Assembly: GCA_040878035.1 (NCBI GenBank)
Contig: JBBDMX010000101.1
Location: 62,001-126,000, forward strand
Source: JBBDMX01 sp040878035
GTDB taxonomy: Bacteria; Planctomycetota; Phycisphaerae; Phycisphaerales; Phycisphaeraceae
Reading direction: 5' to 3'
Length of the DNA stretch: 64,000 bases
A program made the position numbers and the translations under genes. Below the pieces are notes generated by a model, which had not been told where the DNA came from, made no database searches, and saw nothing but the letters and a program-made list of their open reading frames with translations. Below are positions 8,219-17,518 of this stretch, one piece after another; the first letter of the stretch is position 1; every line of letters starts with the position of its first letter.

Positions 8219-10289
8219 ATGATTCCACGCGGACCAGCACGACCGTCACGTCGTCGACGACGGGGGCTGCGCCGCGGAAGGCCGTGAGTTCCTCTTCCAG
8301 ATTCTTCATGATGTCGTGTACGGGTTGGGCGGCGTGTCGGCGCATAACCTGGCGGACCCGATCCATGCCGAACAGCTCGCCGGCGAGGTTCCGCGTCTCC
8401 CAGAGGCCGTCCGTTGACATGAGGAACACCTGCCCCGCGCCCAAGGGCTCGGTCACGTGCTCCTCGTCATAGGAAACGTCCTCCAATATCCCCAGCGGCA
8501 GGCCGCCGCCGTCCAGATCCAGGAAGCGATCCTCCTTGGGATCGTAGATGATCGGCGGATCGTGGCCGGCAGATGCCCAGCGCGTCTGGCTGTTTGGGCG
8601 ATCCAAGGTCACCAGCAACATGGTCATGAATCGGCCGGCATTCATGTCGCCGTCACCCATGAGGTGGCGGTTCACGTGGCTCAGCAGGGCGCCTGGGGAC
8701 CCGGTCACATCGCAGTGGCTGCGCAGGAAGCCACGGGCGGTCGCCATCAGCAGCGCGGCCGGCACGCCGTGCCCCATCACGTCCCCGATGGCCACCGACA
8801 ACGTGCCTTGCGACGAGCCCAGGATCTCCAGGAAGTCGTAGTAGTCCCCGCCGGTCTGATCGCAGTTCCTGCTGTAGCCGATCACATCCAGCCCCGGCAC
8901 CCGGGGCAGGCGCGAGGGGAGCAGGTTCTTCTGCACCGCTTCGGCCAGCGCCAGCGACTGCCGCAGGCGCATGTGCTCCTGAAGGTCCCCGGTCATCCGG
9001 TTGATCTCATCCGACAGTTGCACAAACTCCGGGGAGTAGGCCAGGCGCAGGCGGGCCTCAAGGTCGCCGGCGCCCACCCTGCGGACGTGCTCCACCAGGC
9101 GTAACAGCGGGCGCATCGCCAGCGCCGCCAGCAGCAGACCGGCCACCACCGTGACCGCCGCCACCACCAGCGCCACGACCAGGCCGTGCCGTCGCGCCTC
9201 GTTGAGTTCGCCGGTGAAAGCGCTCTCGGGCGAGAGCGTCACGATCACCCAGCGCAGGCCGCTGGGATGCTCAAAGGGGGAGGCGGTCACCAGGTAGGTC
9301 TGGCCCTTGAAGTCCATGCCGCCACGGTAGGAGGCGCCCAGGCGGTCCAAGCCGCCCAAGACCTTGGTCAGGTGCCGCGTGGCGGCCACGACACCGGGAT
9401 CGCTCGACGCCCCGGCCATGATCCGCCGTCGATCACTATCCATCACCGCGTGCAGGCCGGAATCCGCCAGCAGATAGCCTTCCCGATCGATCACCAGGGC
9501 CTGTCCCTCGGCCGCCAGCGGGAGTGTCGACAGGTACCGCGAGATGTCCAGCAGGGTGAACTGGGCTGTCAGTACGCCCAGCAACTTGCCGTGTGAATCG
9601 CGATAGGGCGTGACATGGGCAAGGGCAAAGGTCATGGTGGAACCGTCTTCATTGATCCACTCGAACGAGGGGCTCCACACCGGCTCGGTGGCGGCGGCGC
9701 CCGCCTGGAACGGCGCAAAATCGCGGGGATCGATGCGGTACGTGCGAATAGGCTCGGCGGCCAGGGCGCCGTCAGGCAGACAGCGGCGTTCGGCGACCTG
9801 GCGGCCCGCGGGGTCATTGTTGACCCCGAACCAGTACTGGACGCTGCCGGGGTAGCGTGCCAGCCAGGCATGCCGGCCGTCGGCGCCGTCCCAACTGAGG
9901 CAACTGATCGTCTCGAACGCCTGGGCCTGCTCAAACAAGAGTCGATGCCAGGACGGTAGATCCGCCAGGTTCAACCGACCCTCGGCCAGGATGGCGGCGT
10001 TGAGCCGGTTCACCCGCGCGGGCGTGCTGACCATCTGATCAATGCGGTGGGTGATCTCCTCGTGCATGGCGGCGAAATTGTCCATCGCCAACTGCCGCAC
10101 CGTCGCCTTGCCGCGGATGGCGAACAAGGCGATCAGGGCCGCGCTGGCAATGACCATCGGCGCCATCAGGAGCAGTGGCACCGTGAGCCGCGCGGGCAAG
10201 CGCGACAGCAGCGGCCTGCGCCGGGATGTCGCAAACTCGCCCTGCGAGAGGCGTGGAGTGGATGGTCCGGTGTTCCCGCTCGCACCCAT
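8217..10289 (-). CDS. membrane sensor PP2C (SpoIIE/RsbU-type) serine phosphatase
   Basis: A 690-residue signalling phosphatase. Domains in order: a cytoplasmic tail, transmembrane segment (about 35-58), a large extracellular sensor of the dCache type (about 60-365, with LLGVLTAQFTLLDISRYL and VIDREGYLLAD), a second transmembrane segment (369-392), a HAMP linker (about 393-445) and a PP2C/SpoIIE domain beginning with GGDYYDF (480-486), then AIGDVMGHGVPAALLMA and DDVTVVLVRVES. By family it dephosphorylates an anti-sigma-factor antagonist in response to an external ligand. No STAS or anti-sigma gene is adjacent. The ATG lies 8 bases behind a TATAGT box. Confidence 0.92.
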   Translation of the reverse strand: MGASGNTGPSTPRLSQGEFATSRRRPLLSRLPARLTVPLLLMAPMVIASAALIALFAIRGKATVRQLAMDNFAAMHEEITHRIDQMVSTPARVNRLNAAILAEGRLNLADLPSWHRLLFEQAQAFETISCLSWDGADGRHAWLARYPGSVQYWFGVNNDPAGRQVAERRCLPDGALAAEPIRTYRIDPRDFAPFQAGAAATEPVWSPSFEWINEDGSTMTFALAHVTPYRDSHGKLLGVLTAQFTLLDISRYLSTLPLAAEGQALVIDREGYLLADSGLHAVMDSDRRRIMAGASSDPGVVAATRHLTKVLGGLDRLGASYRGGMDFKGQTYLVTASPFEHPSGLRWVIVTLSPESAFTGELNEARRHGLVVALVVAAVTVVAGLLLAALAMRPLLRLVEHVRRVGAGDLEARLRLAYSPEFVQLSDEINRMTGDLQEHMRLRQSLALAEAVQKNLLPSRLPRVPGLDVIGYSRNCDQTGGDYYDFLEILGSSQGTLSVAIGDVMGHGVPAALLMATARGFLRSHCDVTGSPGALLSHVNRHLMGDGDMNAGRFMTMLLVTLDRPNSQTRWASAGHDPPIIYDPKEDRFLDLDGGGLPLGILEDVSYDEEHVTEPLGAGQVFLMSTDGLWETRNLAGELFGMDRVRQVMRRHAAQPVHDIMKNLEEELTAFRGAAPVVDDVTVVLVRVES

Positions 10290-10297
10290 GCCGCGGC

Positions 10298-10303
10298 ACT
10301 ATA
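10298..10303 (-). promoter_or_regulatory. candidate -10 box of a leaderless phosphatase transcript
   Basis: On the minus strand TATAGT ends 8 bases before the ATG at 10289, with GC-only sequence and no ribosome-binding site between. Confidence 0.5.
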
Positions 10304-10471
10304 CCCGCGCCGCTGCTGCTGCGGGACCCCCGGCGGGATGGCCCGTCCCGGCGGTCGGTTACTGCACGGTTCCTTGAACGGGTCGCCTCGCTAAAATGCT
10401 GGGTTGGGGAAGTGACCGCCTTGGAGCCGATCTATATGGACCAAGGCCATCGAGGCAGGACAGACTCAGGC

Positions 10472-11416
10472 ATGCCAACCACGCACGCACAGGGCCAACC
10501 GATCTTGGCCGCCCAACCGCCCAACCACACCGGCCGCGTCCTGATCATCGCCAACCCCTACAGCGGCATGGGCGAGAACCGCCAGCGTGTCGGGGCCCTG
10601 GCGCAGGCGCTGGCACGCCGCGGGATGCAGACCCAGGAGTGCTGGGACCCGGTGCAGCGCGACGGGTTGCTCGCCCAGCCGCGGCAGCTCACTCATGACT
10701 TTGACTGTCTGGTCGTCGCCGGCGGCGACGGCACCATCGCGGGGGTCATTCAGGCCTGCCGGCACATCCCCCTGGCGGTCCTGCCCATGGGCAACGAGAA
10801 CCTCTTCGCCCGCCAGTTCGGCTTCCGCAAACCCATCGACGAACTGGCGCGGGCCATCGTCGGCGGCCAATGGGTCCGCGCCGACGTCGGCCGCGCCGGC
10901 GACCGCTACTTCACCGTCATGCTCGGCGCCGGTTTCGACGCCGAAGTCGTCCATCGCGTCGCCCAGTGGCGCGCCGACACCGACGATGATTCGCTCCATC
11001 GCGTCACGCGGATGAGCTATGTCAAGCCGATCCTCGCGGCGCTCAAGGCCTATCGCTACCCCACGCTCACGCTGGAAACCGATCAGGGCGTGGTGGCGCG
11101 CGGCGCTCAGGTGCTGGTCTTCAACGTGCCGCGCTATGCCATGGGCCTGCGCATGGTGCCGCCGTCGGCCGCCGACGACGGAATGCTCGACTGGGTGGTT
11201 TTTGAACGTCCCGGGGCGATTTCGCTGTTGTGGTACATGCGGGCGGTGATGATGCGTCGCCACACGCACCGGCGGGACGTGCACCTGGGCCGGGCGGCGC
11301 GCCTGCGTCTGACCGCCGAAGCCCCCGCGCCGCTACAGATCGATGGCGATGCCGCCGGCGCCACGCCGATCAACATCGACATCGCCCCCGCCGCCATCCG
11401 CGTGATCCGGATGTGA
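10472..11416 (+). CDS. diacylglycerol/lipid kinase family protein
   Basis: A 314-residue DagK_cat-type lipid kinase. The nucleotide-binding block RVLIIANPYSGMG opens the domain, VVAGGDGTIAGVIQA (GGDGT at 84-88) is the catalytic loop, and PLAVLPMGNENLFARQFGF is the conserved NxxAR region, with glutamate in place of the usual GTGN motif threonine. The C-terminal half ends with a beta-rich segment. Family members phosphorylate diacylglycerol, sphingosine or related lipids at the inner membrane. Start 10472 lies closest to the conserved fold; an in-frame ATG at 10436 is an alternative. The cupin gene follows 29 bases later and may be cotranscribed. Confidence 0.8.
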   Translation: MPTTHAQGQPILAAQPPNHTGRVLIIANPYSGMGENRQRVGALAQALARRGMQTQECWDPVQRDGLLAQPRQLTHDFDCLVVAGGDGTIAGVIQACRHIPLAVLPMGNENLFARQFGFRKPIDELARAIVGGQWVRADVGRAGDRYFTVMLGAGFDAEVVHRVAQWRADTDDDSLHRVTRMSYVKPILAALKAYRYPTLTLETDQGVVARGAQVLVFNVPRYAMGLRMVPPSAADDGMLDWVVFERPGAISLLWYMRAVMMRRHTHRRDVHLGRAARLRLTAEAPAPLQIDGDAAGATPINIDIAPAAIRVIRM

Positions 11417-11445
11417 GCCCGGACTTCTGTAGCAAAGGAATTCCC

Positions 11446-11808
11446 ATGTCCCACACCATTCGTACCGCCGCCCAGGCCGCCGCCGAACTCCAGCGGCAGG
11501 ACTGGGGCACTCTGAACTGGCTGGCAAGCGGCGCGCTGACCGGGTCGGCACTGACGTTGGGCCGGGTGGTCATTCGCAAGGGCCAATCCAATCCCCGGCA
11601 CTGCCATCGCACTTGCGAAGAGGCGCTGTATCTCCTGGCCGGGCGCTTGCGCCACAGCGTAGGCGACCATAGCGTGGTTCTCGAACCGGGCGACACGCTG
11701 GTCATACCGGCGGGGGTGATGCACAACGCGCTGAGCCTGGGCGACCAGGACGCGGACATGATCGTGGTGTATTCCTCCGGCCAGCGCGATTTCGTGCTCG
11801 AGGGCTGA
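11446..11808 (+). CDS. small cupin-domain protein
   Basis: A 120-residue single-domain cupin. Motif 1 is GQSNPRHCHRTCEEALYLLAGRL and motif 2 is LEPGDTLVIPAGVMHNALS, giving a His/His/Glu/His metal set. Proteins of this size bind a metal and small ligands; without further domains the function cannot be assigned. AAAGGA precedes the ATG. It follows the lipid kinase gene closely and is probably its operon partner. Confidence 0.82.
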   Translation: MSHTIRTAAQAAAELQRQDWGTLNWLASGALTGSALTLGRVVIRKGQSNPRHCHRTCEEALYLLAGRLRHSVGDHSVVLEPGDTLVIPAGVMHNALSLGDQDADMIVVYSSGQRDFVLEG

Positions 11809-11975
11809 GCGGCGCCAAGGCTTTGGCCGGGCGCCTGCCCGCCGGCGGCGACGCGGCCAGACGAAGGATTGCAGATTTTTCTTCCCATTTCCGCTGCGCC
11901 CCGCTATTGTGTGCGGCGTTGGGCGGGTGACGAGGCGAGTTCATCAGTCTGGGGTTGGCAATCAGGGGTTATCTC

Positions 11976-13580
11976 ATGAATCAAGGCGGCGGAGCGGCGC
12001 GTCAATCCTGGGGCACGCGCATCGGCGTCATTTTCGCGGTCATGGGCTCGGCGGTGGGGCTGGGCAACTTCCTCCGTTTTCCCGGCAAGGCCGCCCAGTA
12101 CGAGGGCGGCGCGTTCATGATCCCCTACTTCATCGCCCTGCTGGTCCTGGGCATTCCCCTGGCGTGGGCCGAATGGGCCATGGGACGCTACGGCGGAATC
12201 CGCGGCCACAACTCGACGCCCGGCATCTACCGCACCATCTGGAAACGCGCCGCGGCGCCCTACTTCGGCGTCCTGGGCATGATCGTGCCCGTGATCATCT
12301 ACATGTACTACGTGTTCATCGAAAGCTGGTGCCTGGCGTATGCCTGGTATACCGCCACCGGCCAACTGGCGCTGGGCAATGACGCCACGAAATACAAAAG
12401 CTTCTTCGACGGCTTTGTCGGCAAAGACGCCGATGGGTTCCTGGTCATCGGCGGCGGAGGCGTCAGCCCGGCGGTGATCGCCCTGGCGATCTGCTTTGTG
12501 GTCAACTTCGCCCTGATCTACCGCGGTATTTCCAAAGGCATCGAAAAGTTCTGTCTCTTCGCCATGCCGCTCTTGATTCTCTGCGCCATCATCGTGCTCG
12601 TCCGCGTGCTGACCCTGGCGCCGTATGAAGGCCGATCAGTGCTCGACGGATTGGGCTACATGTGGAACCCGCACACCCAGACAGGCGGCTCGTTCTGGAA
12701 GAGCCTGGCCAACGGGCAGATGTGGCTCGAAGCCACCGGGCAGATCTTCTTTTCCTTGTCCGTGGGCTTTGGCATCATCATCACCTATTCGAGCTACCTG
12801 AAACGCAACGATGACGTGGCGCTAAGCGCCCTGACCTCCAACGCCGGCAACGAATTTTGCGAAGTGGCACTGGGCGGGCTGATCACCATCCCGGCGGCGT
12901 TCGTCTTTCTGGGCATCGCCGGCGTGGCGGGACAGGGAACGTTCGACCTGGGGTTCGTCGTCCTCCCGCAGGTGTTCCAGGTGATGCCGATGGGCCAGTT
13001 CGTCGGTTCTCTGTTCTTTTTCCTGCTGTTTCTGGCGGCGGTGACCAGCTCACTCTCCATGCTTCAGCCGGCCATCGCCCTGCTGGAGGACGGCCTGGGC
13101 GTCGGGCGCAAGGCATCGGTCGCCATGCTCGGTTTCATCACGCTCATCGGCAGCCTCTTTGTCGTCTACTTTTCCAAGAATCTCACGGCCCTGGACACCA
13201 TGGACTTCTGGATCGGCACGTTCTGCATCTTCGTCCTGGCCACCTTCCAGACCATCCTCTTCGGCTGGGTGCTGGGCATCGACAAAGGCATGGAGGAAAT
13301 CAACCGCGGCGGCAACATCCGCATCCCGCGATTGGTCGGCTACGTCCTCAAGTACGTGGCGCCGGTCTACCTCGGGGCCATCTTCGTCACCTGGCTGTAT
13401 CAGGAGATCAACCGGCCTGCGGAGAAGGGCAACTATTTCAAGTCGCTGGCGGATAGTCCAGTAGCGGCACTGACGGTTGCCTTCATCGGCATCGTGGCGC
13501 TGCTGTTCATCTTTCTAATCGCGCGATCGGTCCAGCGCTGGAAGCAGATCGAACAACGAGAGGAGGAGGTGCGGATATGA
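11976..13580 (+). CDS. sodium-dependent transporter of the NSS (SNF) family
   Basis: A 534-residue integral membrane symporter with about eleven to twelve transmembrane helices. The N-terminus SWGTRIGVIFAVMGSAVGLGNFLRFP is the NSS signature around helix 1 (sodium and substrate site), and QIFFSLSVGFGIIITYSSYLKRN is the conserved helix 6 region. NSS proteins co-transport amino acids or amines with sodium. The ATG at 11976 has AGGGG upstream; a TTG seven codons earlier is an alternative. Its stop overlaps the start of a 48-residue membrane peptide gene, the arrangement seen for MetP-MetS methionine/alanine transporters, so an amino-acid substrate is likely. Confidence 0.92.
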   Translation: MNQGGGAARQSWGTRIGVIFAVMGSAVGLGNFLRFPGKAAQYEGGAFMIPYFIALLVLGIPLAWAEWAMGRYGGIRGHNSTPGIYRTIWKRAAAPYFGVLGMIVPVIIYMYYVFIESWCLAYAWYTATGQLALGNDATKYKSFFDGFVGKDADGFLVIGGGGVSPAVIALAICFVVNFALIYRGISKGIEKFCLFAMPLLILCAIIVLVRVLTLAPYEGRSVLDGLGYMWNPHTQTGGSFWKSLANGQMWLEATGQIFFSLSVGFGIIITYSSYLKRNDDVALSALTSNAGNEFCEVALGGLITIPAAFVFLGIAGVAGQGTFDLGFVVLPQVFQVMPMGQFVGSLFFFLLFLAAVTSSLSMLQPAIALLEDGLGVGRKASVAMLGFITLIGSLFVVYFSKNLTALDTMDFWIGTFCIFVLATFQTILFGWVLGIDKGMEEINRGGNIRIPRLVGYVLKYVAPVYLGAIFVTWLYQEINRPAEKGNYFKSLADSPVAALTVAFIGIVALLFIFLIARSVQRWKQIEQREEEVRI

Positions 13581-13723
13581 CCACCGGCGGTTGGACCATC
13601 ATGGTGCTTTCAGTGGGCTTCGTCACCGTGCTGCTGGCATGGTGCCTGTATAAGGTGTTTACGCACTCGGCGACGGAGGTGCATGCGCCGCCGCAGATTG
13701 ACCCGCATGATCGGGAGAAGTGA
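13577..13723 (+). CDS. NSS transporter small subunit, MetS-like
   Basis: A 48-residue protein starting in the ATGA overlap with the symporter stop codon. It has one transmembrane helix (about residues 6-26, WTIMVLSVGFVTVLLAWCLY) and a short polar tail rich in His and Pro. Small subunits of this size and topology accompany NSS methionine/alanine importers (MetS in Corynebacterium) and are needed for activity there. Assignment rests on coupling, size and topology rather than on a catalytic motif. Confidence 0.75.
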   Translation: MTTGGWTIMVLSVGFVTVLLAWCLYKVFTHSATEVHAPPQIDPHDREK

Positions 13724-13820
13724 GTGGAAAGTGAAAAGTGAAAAGTAGAAAGCAAAAAGTGAAGAAGGCAAGACCTGGCCTGCCTTGCACTTTCGACTTT
13801 TTGCTTTCTACTTTTTGCTT
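13724..13820. repeat. word-repeat hairpin, GGAAAGT/AAAAGT family
   Basis: Arms GAAAAGTAGAAAGCAAAAAG (from 13740) and CTTTTTGCTTTCTACTTTTT (from 13797) match at 20 of 21 positions. The left arm is extended by degenerate copies of GTGAAAA. It starts at the stop codon of the MetS-like gene and ends 40 bases before the DedA-like gene. Confidence 0.85.
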
Positions 13821-13860
13821 ACCCTTTGCCCGTTCGTGTTTACGGCCAAGTTGGTCGATA

Positions 13861-14550
13861 ATGGAGGGCATGGAAGCAGGACCAAGAGAACACGTGGCGC
13901 CCGTCACCCCCGGAGATGCCGCCGCCGCCCGCGCGGCGGTCGGACCCGTGGCGCGCTGGGCGATTCATCGCCGGCTGTATGACTGGGTGCTGTCGTTTGC
14001 CCATCGCAAGCACTCGACGACGGCGCTGTTCCTTCTTTCGTTTGCCGAATCGAGCTTTTTTCCCATTCCGCCGGATGTGCTGCTGGGGCCGCTGTGCCTG
14101 GGCAATCGCCGCAAGTCGTTGTGGTTCGCCACGGTGACGACGATCGCCAGCGTGCTGGGGGCGATTGTGGGCTACGCGATCGGCTGGGGGGCGTGGGAGA
14201 TGGTCAGCGAGTACATGTTCCGGTACGTGCCCAGTTTCACACCGGAGAATTTTGCCAAGGTCGAGCGGTGGTATGAGGCCTGGGGCGTATGGGTGCTGTT
14301 TGCCGCCGCCTTTACGCCGATTCCGTTCAAGGTGTTCACCATCGCCGGCGGCGTGTTTCATCAGCCGCTGGGCCTCTTCATCCTGGTCTCGCTGGTGGGT
14401 CGGGCGGCCCGGTTTTTTCTGGTCGCGGGAGTGTTCTGGTGGGTCGGGCCCAGGGCGGTGCCGTTCATCGACAAATATTTCAATCTGCTATGCGTCATTT
14501 TCGTCCTGCTGCTGATCGGCGGCTTTGCGGTGCTGAAGCTGCTGCACTAA
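13861..14550 (+). CDS. DedA/SNARE-associated family membrane protein (YqaA-like)
   Basis: A 229-residue membrane protein of the DedA (VTT domain) group. SFAESSFFPIPPDVLLGPLCL carries the F/YxxPxE-like reentrant motif, and FTPIPFKVFTIAGGVF is the second conserved block with the G-rich turn; five to six hydrophobic helices are visible. DedA proteins move phospholipids or undecaprenyl phosphate across the membrane; YqaA-type relatives are uncharacterised. The frame is open further upstream only because the hairpin repeat contains no stop; ATG 13861 (or 13870, with GGAGGG just before it) begins the conserved protein. Confidence 0.82.
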   Translation: MEGMEAGPREHVAPVTPGDAAAARAAVGPVARWAIHRRLYDWVLSFAHRKHSTTALFLLSFAESSFFPIPPDVLLGPLCLGNRRKSLWFATVTTIASVLGAIVGYAIGWGAWEMVSEYMFRYVPSFTPENFAKVERWYEAWGVWVLFAAAFTPIPFKVFTIAGGVFHQPLGLFILVSLVGRAARFFLVAGVFWWVGPRAVPFIDKYFNLLCVIFVLLLIGGFAVLKLLH

Positions 14551-14604
14551 AGGTGCTTTGCGGTAGAATCATCGTCTTTCCCGCCAACCCCAGCGAGACC
14601 GACG

Positions 14605-17472
14605 ATGGCATTTGAATCCGTGTATTCCCAGATTTTCGACGTGGTGATCTTCGGTGCCGGCTATGCCGGTTTCGCCGCCGCCGGCGAGGCACAGCAGCAG
14701 GGCAAGACCGTGCTGCTGGTTGATCGCCGGCCGGCGGTATTGGCGGAATCAGCGTGGGCGTTCAGCATGGCCGTCGGGCAGTCGGCTGCGCCGCCGTGGC
14801 GGGCATGGCTCGACGCCCTGGCGCAGCGCTCGGCCGGTAACGCGGACTACATCGACGGCGCCATCGCCGAAGTACTGGCCAATCAATTCCTGCTCGATCG
14901 CCGGATTCGTACGCTTTATTACGCCACGCCTGTAGCCGCCCATGTGGACGACCACGCTCTGGCGGCCGTGGCGGTGGCGGTCAAGGAAGGCGTCCGCGTG
15001 GTGCGGGGCCGGCAGTTCATCGACGCCAGCGAGACAGGCCAACTCGTGGCGCTGGTCGCGCCCGGCTACATGCCGGCGGCACCGGTGCGGCGATCATTCC
15101 AGTTGTTCTACCGGTACCTCCAAGCGCCCGATCGTGCCGCGGTCGAACTGGGCAAACTCGACATCCCCGGCGCCACGGCTCGCCTGGTGCCCAGCTACTG
15201 GCCCAACGAGCGCGTGCTGTCGGTCGATCTGCCCGGAACCCCCGGAGCGTTCCCGCGCCACCGCCAGGCGTGGGTGGCGGCCCTGACGGCGGCTAAGCAG
15301 AGCGGCCTCGTGGACGGCGCGTTGATGACGCATGGCTCAGTGATCACCTACGACACCTACGCCCCAACATCGTCGCCCCCGCACGTGCCGACGAACCTGG
15401 GAATGGCGGTCGCTGCGATCAGCGGCTCGGCGACCACGCTGGCGCAGCGCTTCGACTTGGGGCTGGCCGCCGCCAAGTCACTCGATGGCCTGAGCAAGAG
15501 CGGTGACCGAATGCTGCCGCTGGATTTTCCCGATGCGGCGATCAAGCCCCGGCAGGTCAACACCGACGTCGTGGTCGCCGGCGCCGGTACCGGCGGCGCC
15601 TTTGCCGCCATCGCCGCGGCGCGGCAGGGCGCGGCGGTCATGACCATCGAACCGCTGCCCTTCGTCGGCGGCATCGGCGCCGGCGGCGGCATCCACTGGT
15701 ACTACTTCGGCTTCCGCGGCGGACTTCAGGAAGAGGCCGACCAGCGCGTCCGCGAGCTCACCCCATTGTTCGGCGCCAGTCAGCAGATTCGCGGTTTTCA
15801 TCCCGACGCCAAGAAACTGGTCATCGAGCAGATGATGATCGACGCCGGCGCGGAACTGCTGACCGGATCGACGCTTTATGGCGTGGTGCGCGACGGCGCC
15901 AAGGTGGGCCGGGCCCACGTCGCCACGCCGCAGGGACCCCTCGCCATCACCGCCGAGAGCTGGATCGACGCCACGGGCGACGGCGATCTGGCCGCACACG
16001 CTGGCGCCACCCATTTTCTCGGGCGCTCCAGCGATTGTCAGTTGCACGCCTATTCGCAGTCGTCCGGGCGTGCCGGTGTGCAGAAGAACGAACCGAACAT
16101 GTGGGTGGTCAACTACGACGCGGGCTTTGTCGATCCGACCGACACGCAGGACCTGACGCGCGCTCGCATGGTGGGCGTGAGTCACTATGTACAGGAGCAG
16201 TACGACGCGATCGAGCGGCCGACGTATATCGCGCCGGCGCTGGGCCTGCGGCAAGGCCGGCACATCGAGACCGACTACGTGCTGACGTTGTACGATCTGG
16301 TCAGCCGGGCGACCTTCCCCGATGCCGTCGGCCGGACCGGCGCGCACTACGACAACCACGCGATCGACTACGAGTTTGAGAGCGATGAGGGGATGTTCTG
16401 GGTGTGGGTGTGCCGGCAGTGGCGATCACCCCTGGCGTGCCAGTTCCCCTATCGCATGCTCCTGCCGGTGGGCCTGAGCAACCTGTGGATCGCCTGCCGG
16501 GCCGCGGGCGTGTCGGCCGATGCCCACCACTCGATGCGCATGCAGCGCGACATCCAGCGCCTGGGCGAGATCGCGGGCCTGGCGGCGGCGCTGGCGTGTT
16601 CGGAAAAGACCGACGCGCGCGGAGTGCCCTATCCCAAACTGCGCGCCCTGCTGGAAGCGACCGGCGCCTTGGCGCCCGATACGGCGCCCGACGATTCGTT
16701 CGGCCCCAGCCAGGGCCCCAAACTTAACGCCGGAGACGCCCTGCCGGGCGACTTTGCTCAGTGGGTGGCGGACCTTAAGTCCACGACCAACGCCTCGCTG
16801 TATCACCTGGTCAAGCATCGCAAAGACGCCCAGCCGGTGGTGCTGCCGCTGATCCAGGACGCCGACGCCGGCACGAGCTGGCGTGCGGCGGCGGTGGCGG
16901 CGATGTGGGACGAACCGGCGGCCGAGCCGCGCCTGCTCGCGGCGATCCGGCAGCGCGAGGAAGGCCAGTGGCCCGACGAACCCAAAGAGGGCCGGCCGGA
17001 ACACAACAATCGGCTGGTGCCATGGTGGATCGTGTCGATCGCACTCTTGCGCCGCTGCGGCACGGCAGCGATGCTACCCGTGCTTGCCCAGACCGCCGCC
17101 GACCCGCAACTGCTGCACAACGCGCGCACCGCCACGGCGCTGACGCTCACGTCGCTGGCGCAGCGCGTCAAGCTGACCGCTGAGCAGAAGGATCTGGTCG
17201 CGACGATTCTCGCGCGGCTGCTGGCGACGCCGGCGCCCAATGCCGTGGGCGGCATGCAACGCAAGGCGTCGCTCGCATCGTCGCCCCCCGCCGCGCCGAC
17301 CGGCAACCAGCGGCAGCCGGTGGTCGAGGATTTCACCTGGCAGTTGCACCTGGCCGTGGCACAGGCACAGAACGCCGCCCATCTGCCCGTGCACGACGAC
17401 GCCGCCAAGTTCCTCAATGATCCGCGCGCCACGGTGCGCAAGGCGTTCACGCGCGAGCTTCAGAATTTCTAG
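14605..17472 (+). CDS. large FAD-dependent oxidoreductase with two FAD-type folds
   Basis: A 955-residue flavoprotein of the FAD_oxidored (Pfam 12831) type. A first Rossmann motif GAGYAGFAAA lies at residues 17-26, and a second VVVAGAGTGGAFAAIAAARQG at about 320-340, followed by PFVGGIGAGGGIHWYYFG and SWIDATGDGDLAAHAG. The last 200 residues are alanine-rich helical repeats with HEAT-like periodicity. Members often sit with sugar or sulfatase genes in planctomycetes; substrate unknown. The N-terminal half may be a degenerate duplicated domain. No signal peptide. It stands alone. Confidence 0.8.
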   Translation: MAFESVYSQIFDVVIFGAGYAGFAAAGEAQQQGKTVLLVDRRPAVLAESAWAFSMAVGQSAAPPWRAWLDALAQRSAGNADYIDGAIAEVLANQFLLDRRIRTLYYATPVAAHVDDHALAAVAVAVKEGVRVVRGRQFIDASETGQLVALVAPGYMPAAPVRRSFQLFYRYLQAPDRAAVELGKLDIPGATARLVPSYWPNERVLSVDLPGTPGAFPRHRQAWVAALTAAKQSGLVDGALMTHGSVITYDTYAPTSSPPHVPTNLGMAVAAISGSATTLAQRFDLGLAAAKSLDGLSKSGDRMLPLDFPDAAIKPRQVNTDVVVAGAGTGGAFAAIAAARQGAAVMTIEPLPFVGGIGAGGGIHWYYFGFRGGLQEEADQRVRELTPLFGASQQIRGFHPDAKKLVIEQMMIDAGAELLTGSTLYGVVRDGAKVGRAHVATPQGPLAITAESWIDATGDGDLAAHAGATHFLGRSSDCQLHAYSQSSGRAGVQKNEPNMWVVNYDAGFVDPTDTQDLTRARMVGVSHYVQEQYDAIERPTYIAPALGLRQGRHIETDYVLTLYDLVSRATFPDAVGRTGAHYDNHAIDYEFESDEGMFWVWVCRQWRSPLACQFPYRMLLPVGLSNLWIACRAAGVSADAHHSMRMQRDIQRLGEIAGLAAALACSEKTDARGVPYPKLRALLEATGALAPDTAPDDSFGPSQGPKLNAGDALPGDFAQWVADLKSTTNASLYHLVKHRKDAQPVVLPLIQDADAGTSWRAAAVAAMWDEPAAEPRLLAAIRQREEGQWPDEPKEGRPEHNNRLVPWWIVSIALLRRCGTAAMLPVLAQTAADPQLLHNARTATALTLTSLAQRVKLTAEQKDLVATILARLLATPAPNAVGGMQRKASLASSPPAAPTGNQRQPVVEDFTWQLHLAVAQAQNAAHLPVHDDAAKFLNDPRATVRKAFTRELQNF

Positions 17473-17518
17473 CGCTAAGAATGCACCGCAAAGTCGGGGA
17501 GAGCGCCGAGGAAACAAC

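Noticed and set aside
15478..16359. Long open frame on the minus strand inside the flavoprotein gene
   Set aside because: It mirrors the codon positions of a clearly real GC-rich gene on the plus strand and its translation has no recognisable motif; the same holds for the long antisense frames in lnt, recJ, mreB and ilvB.
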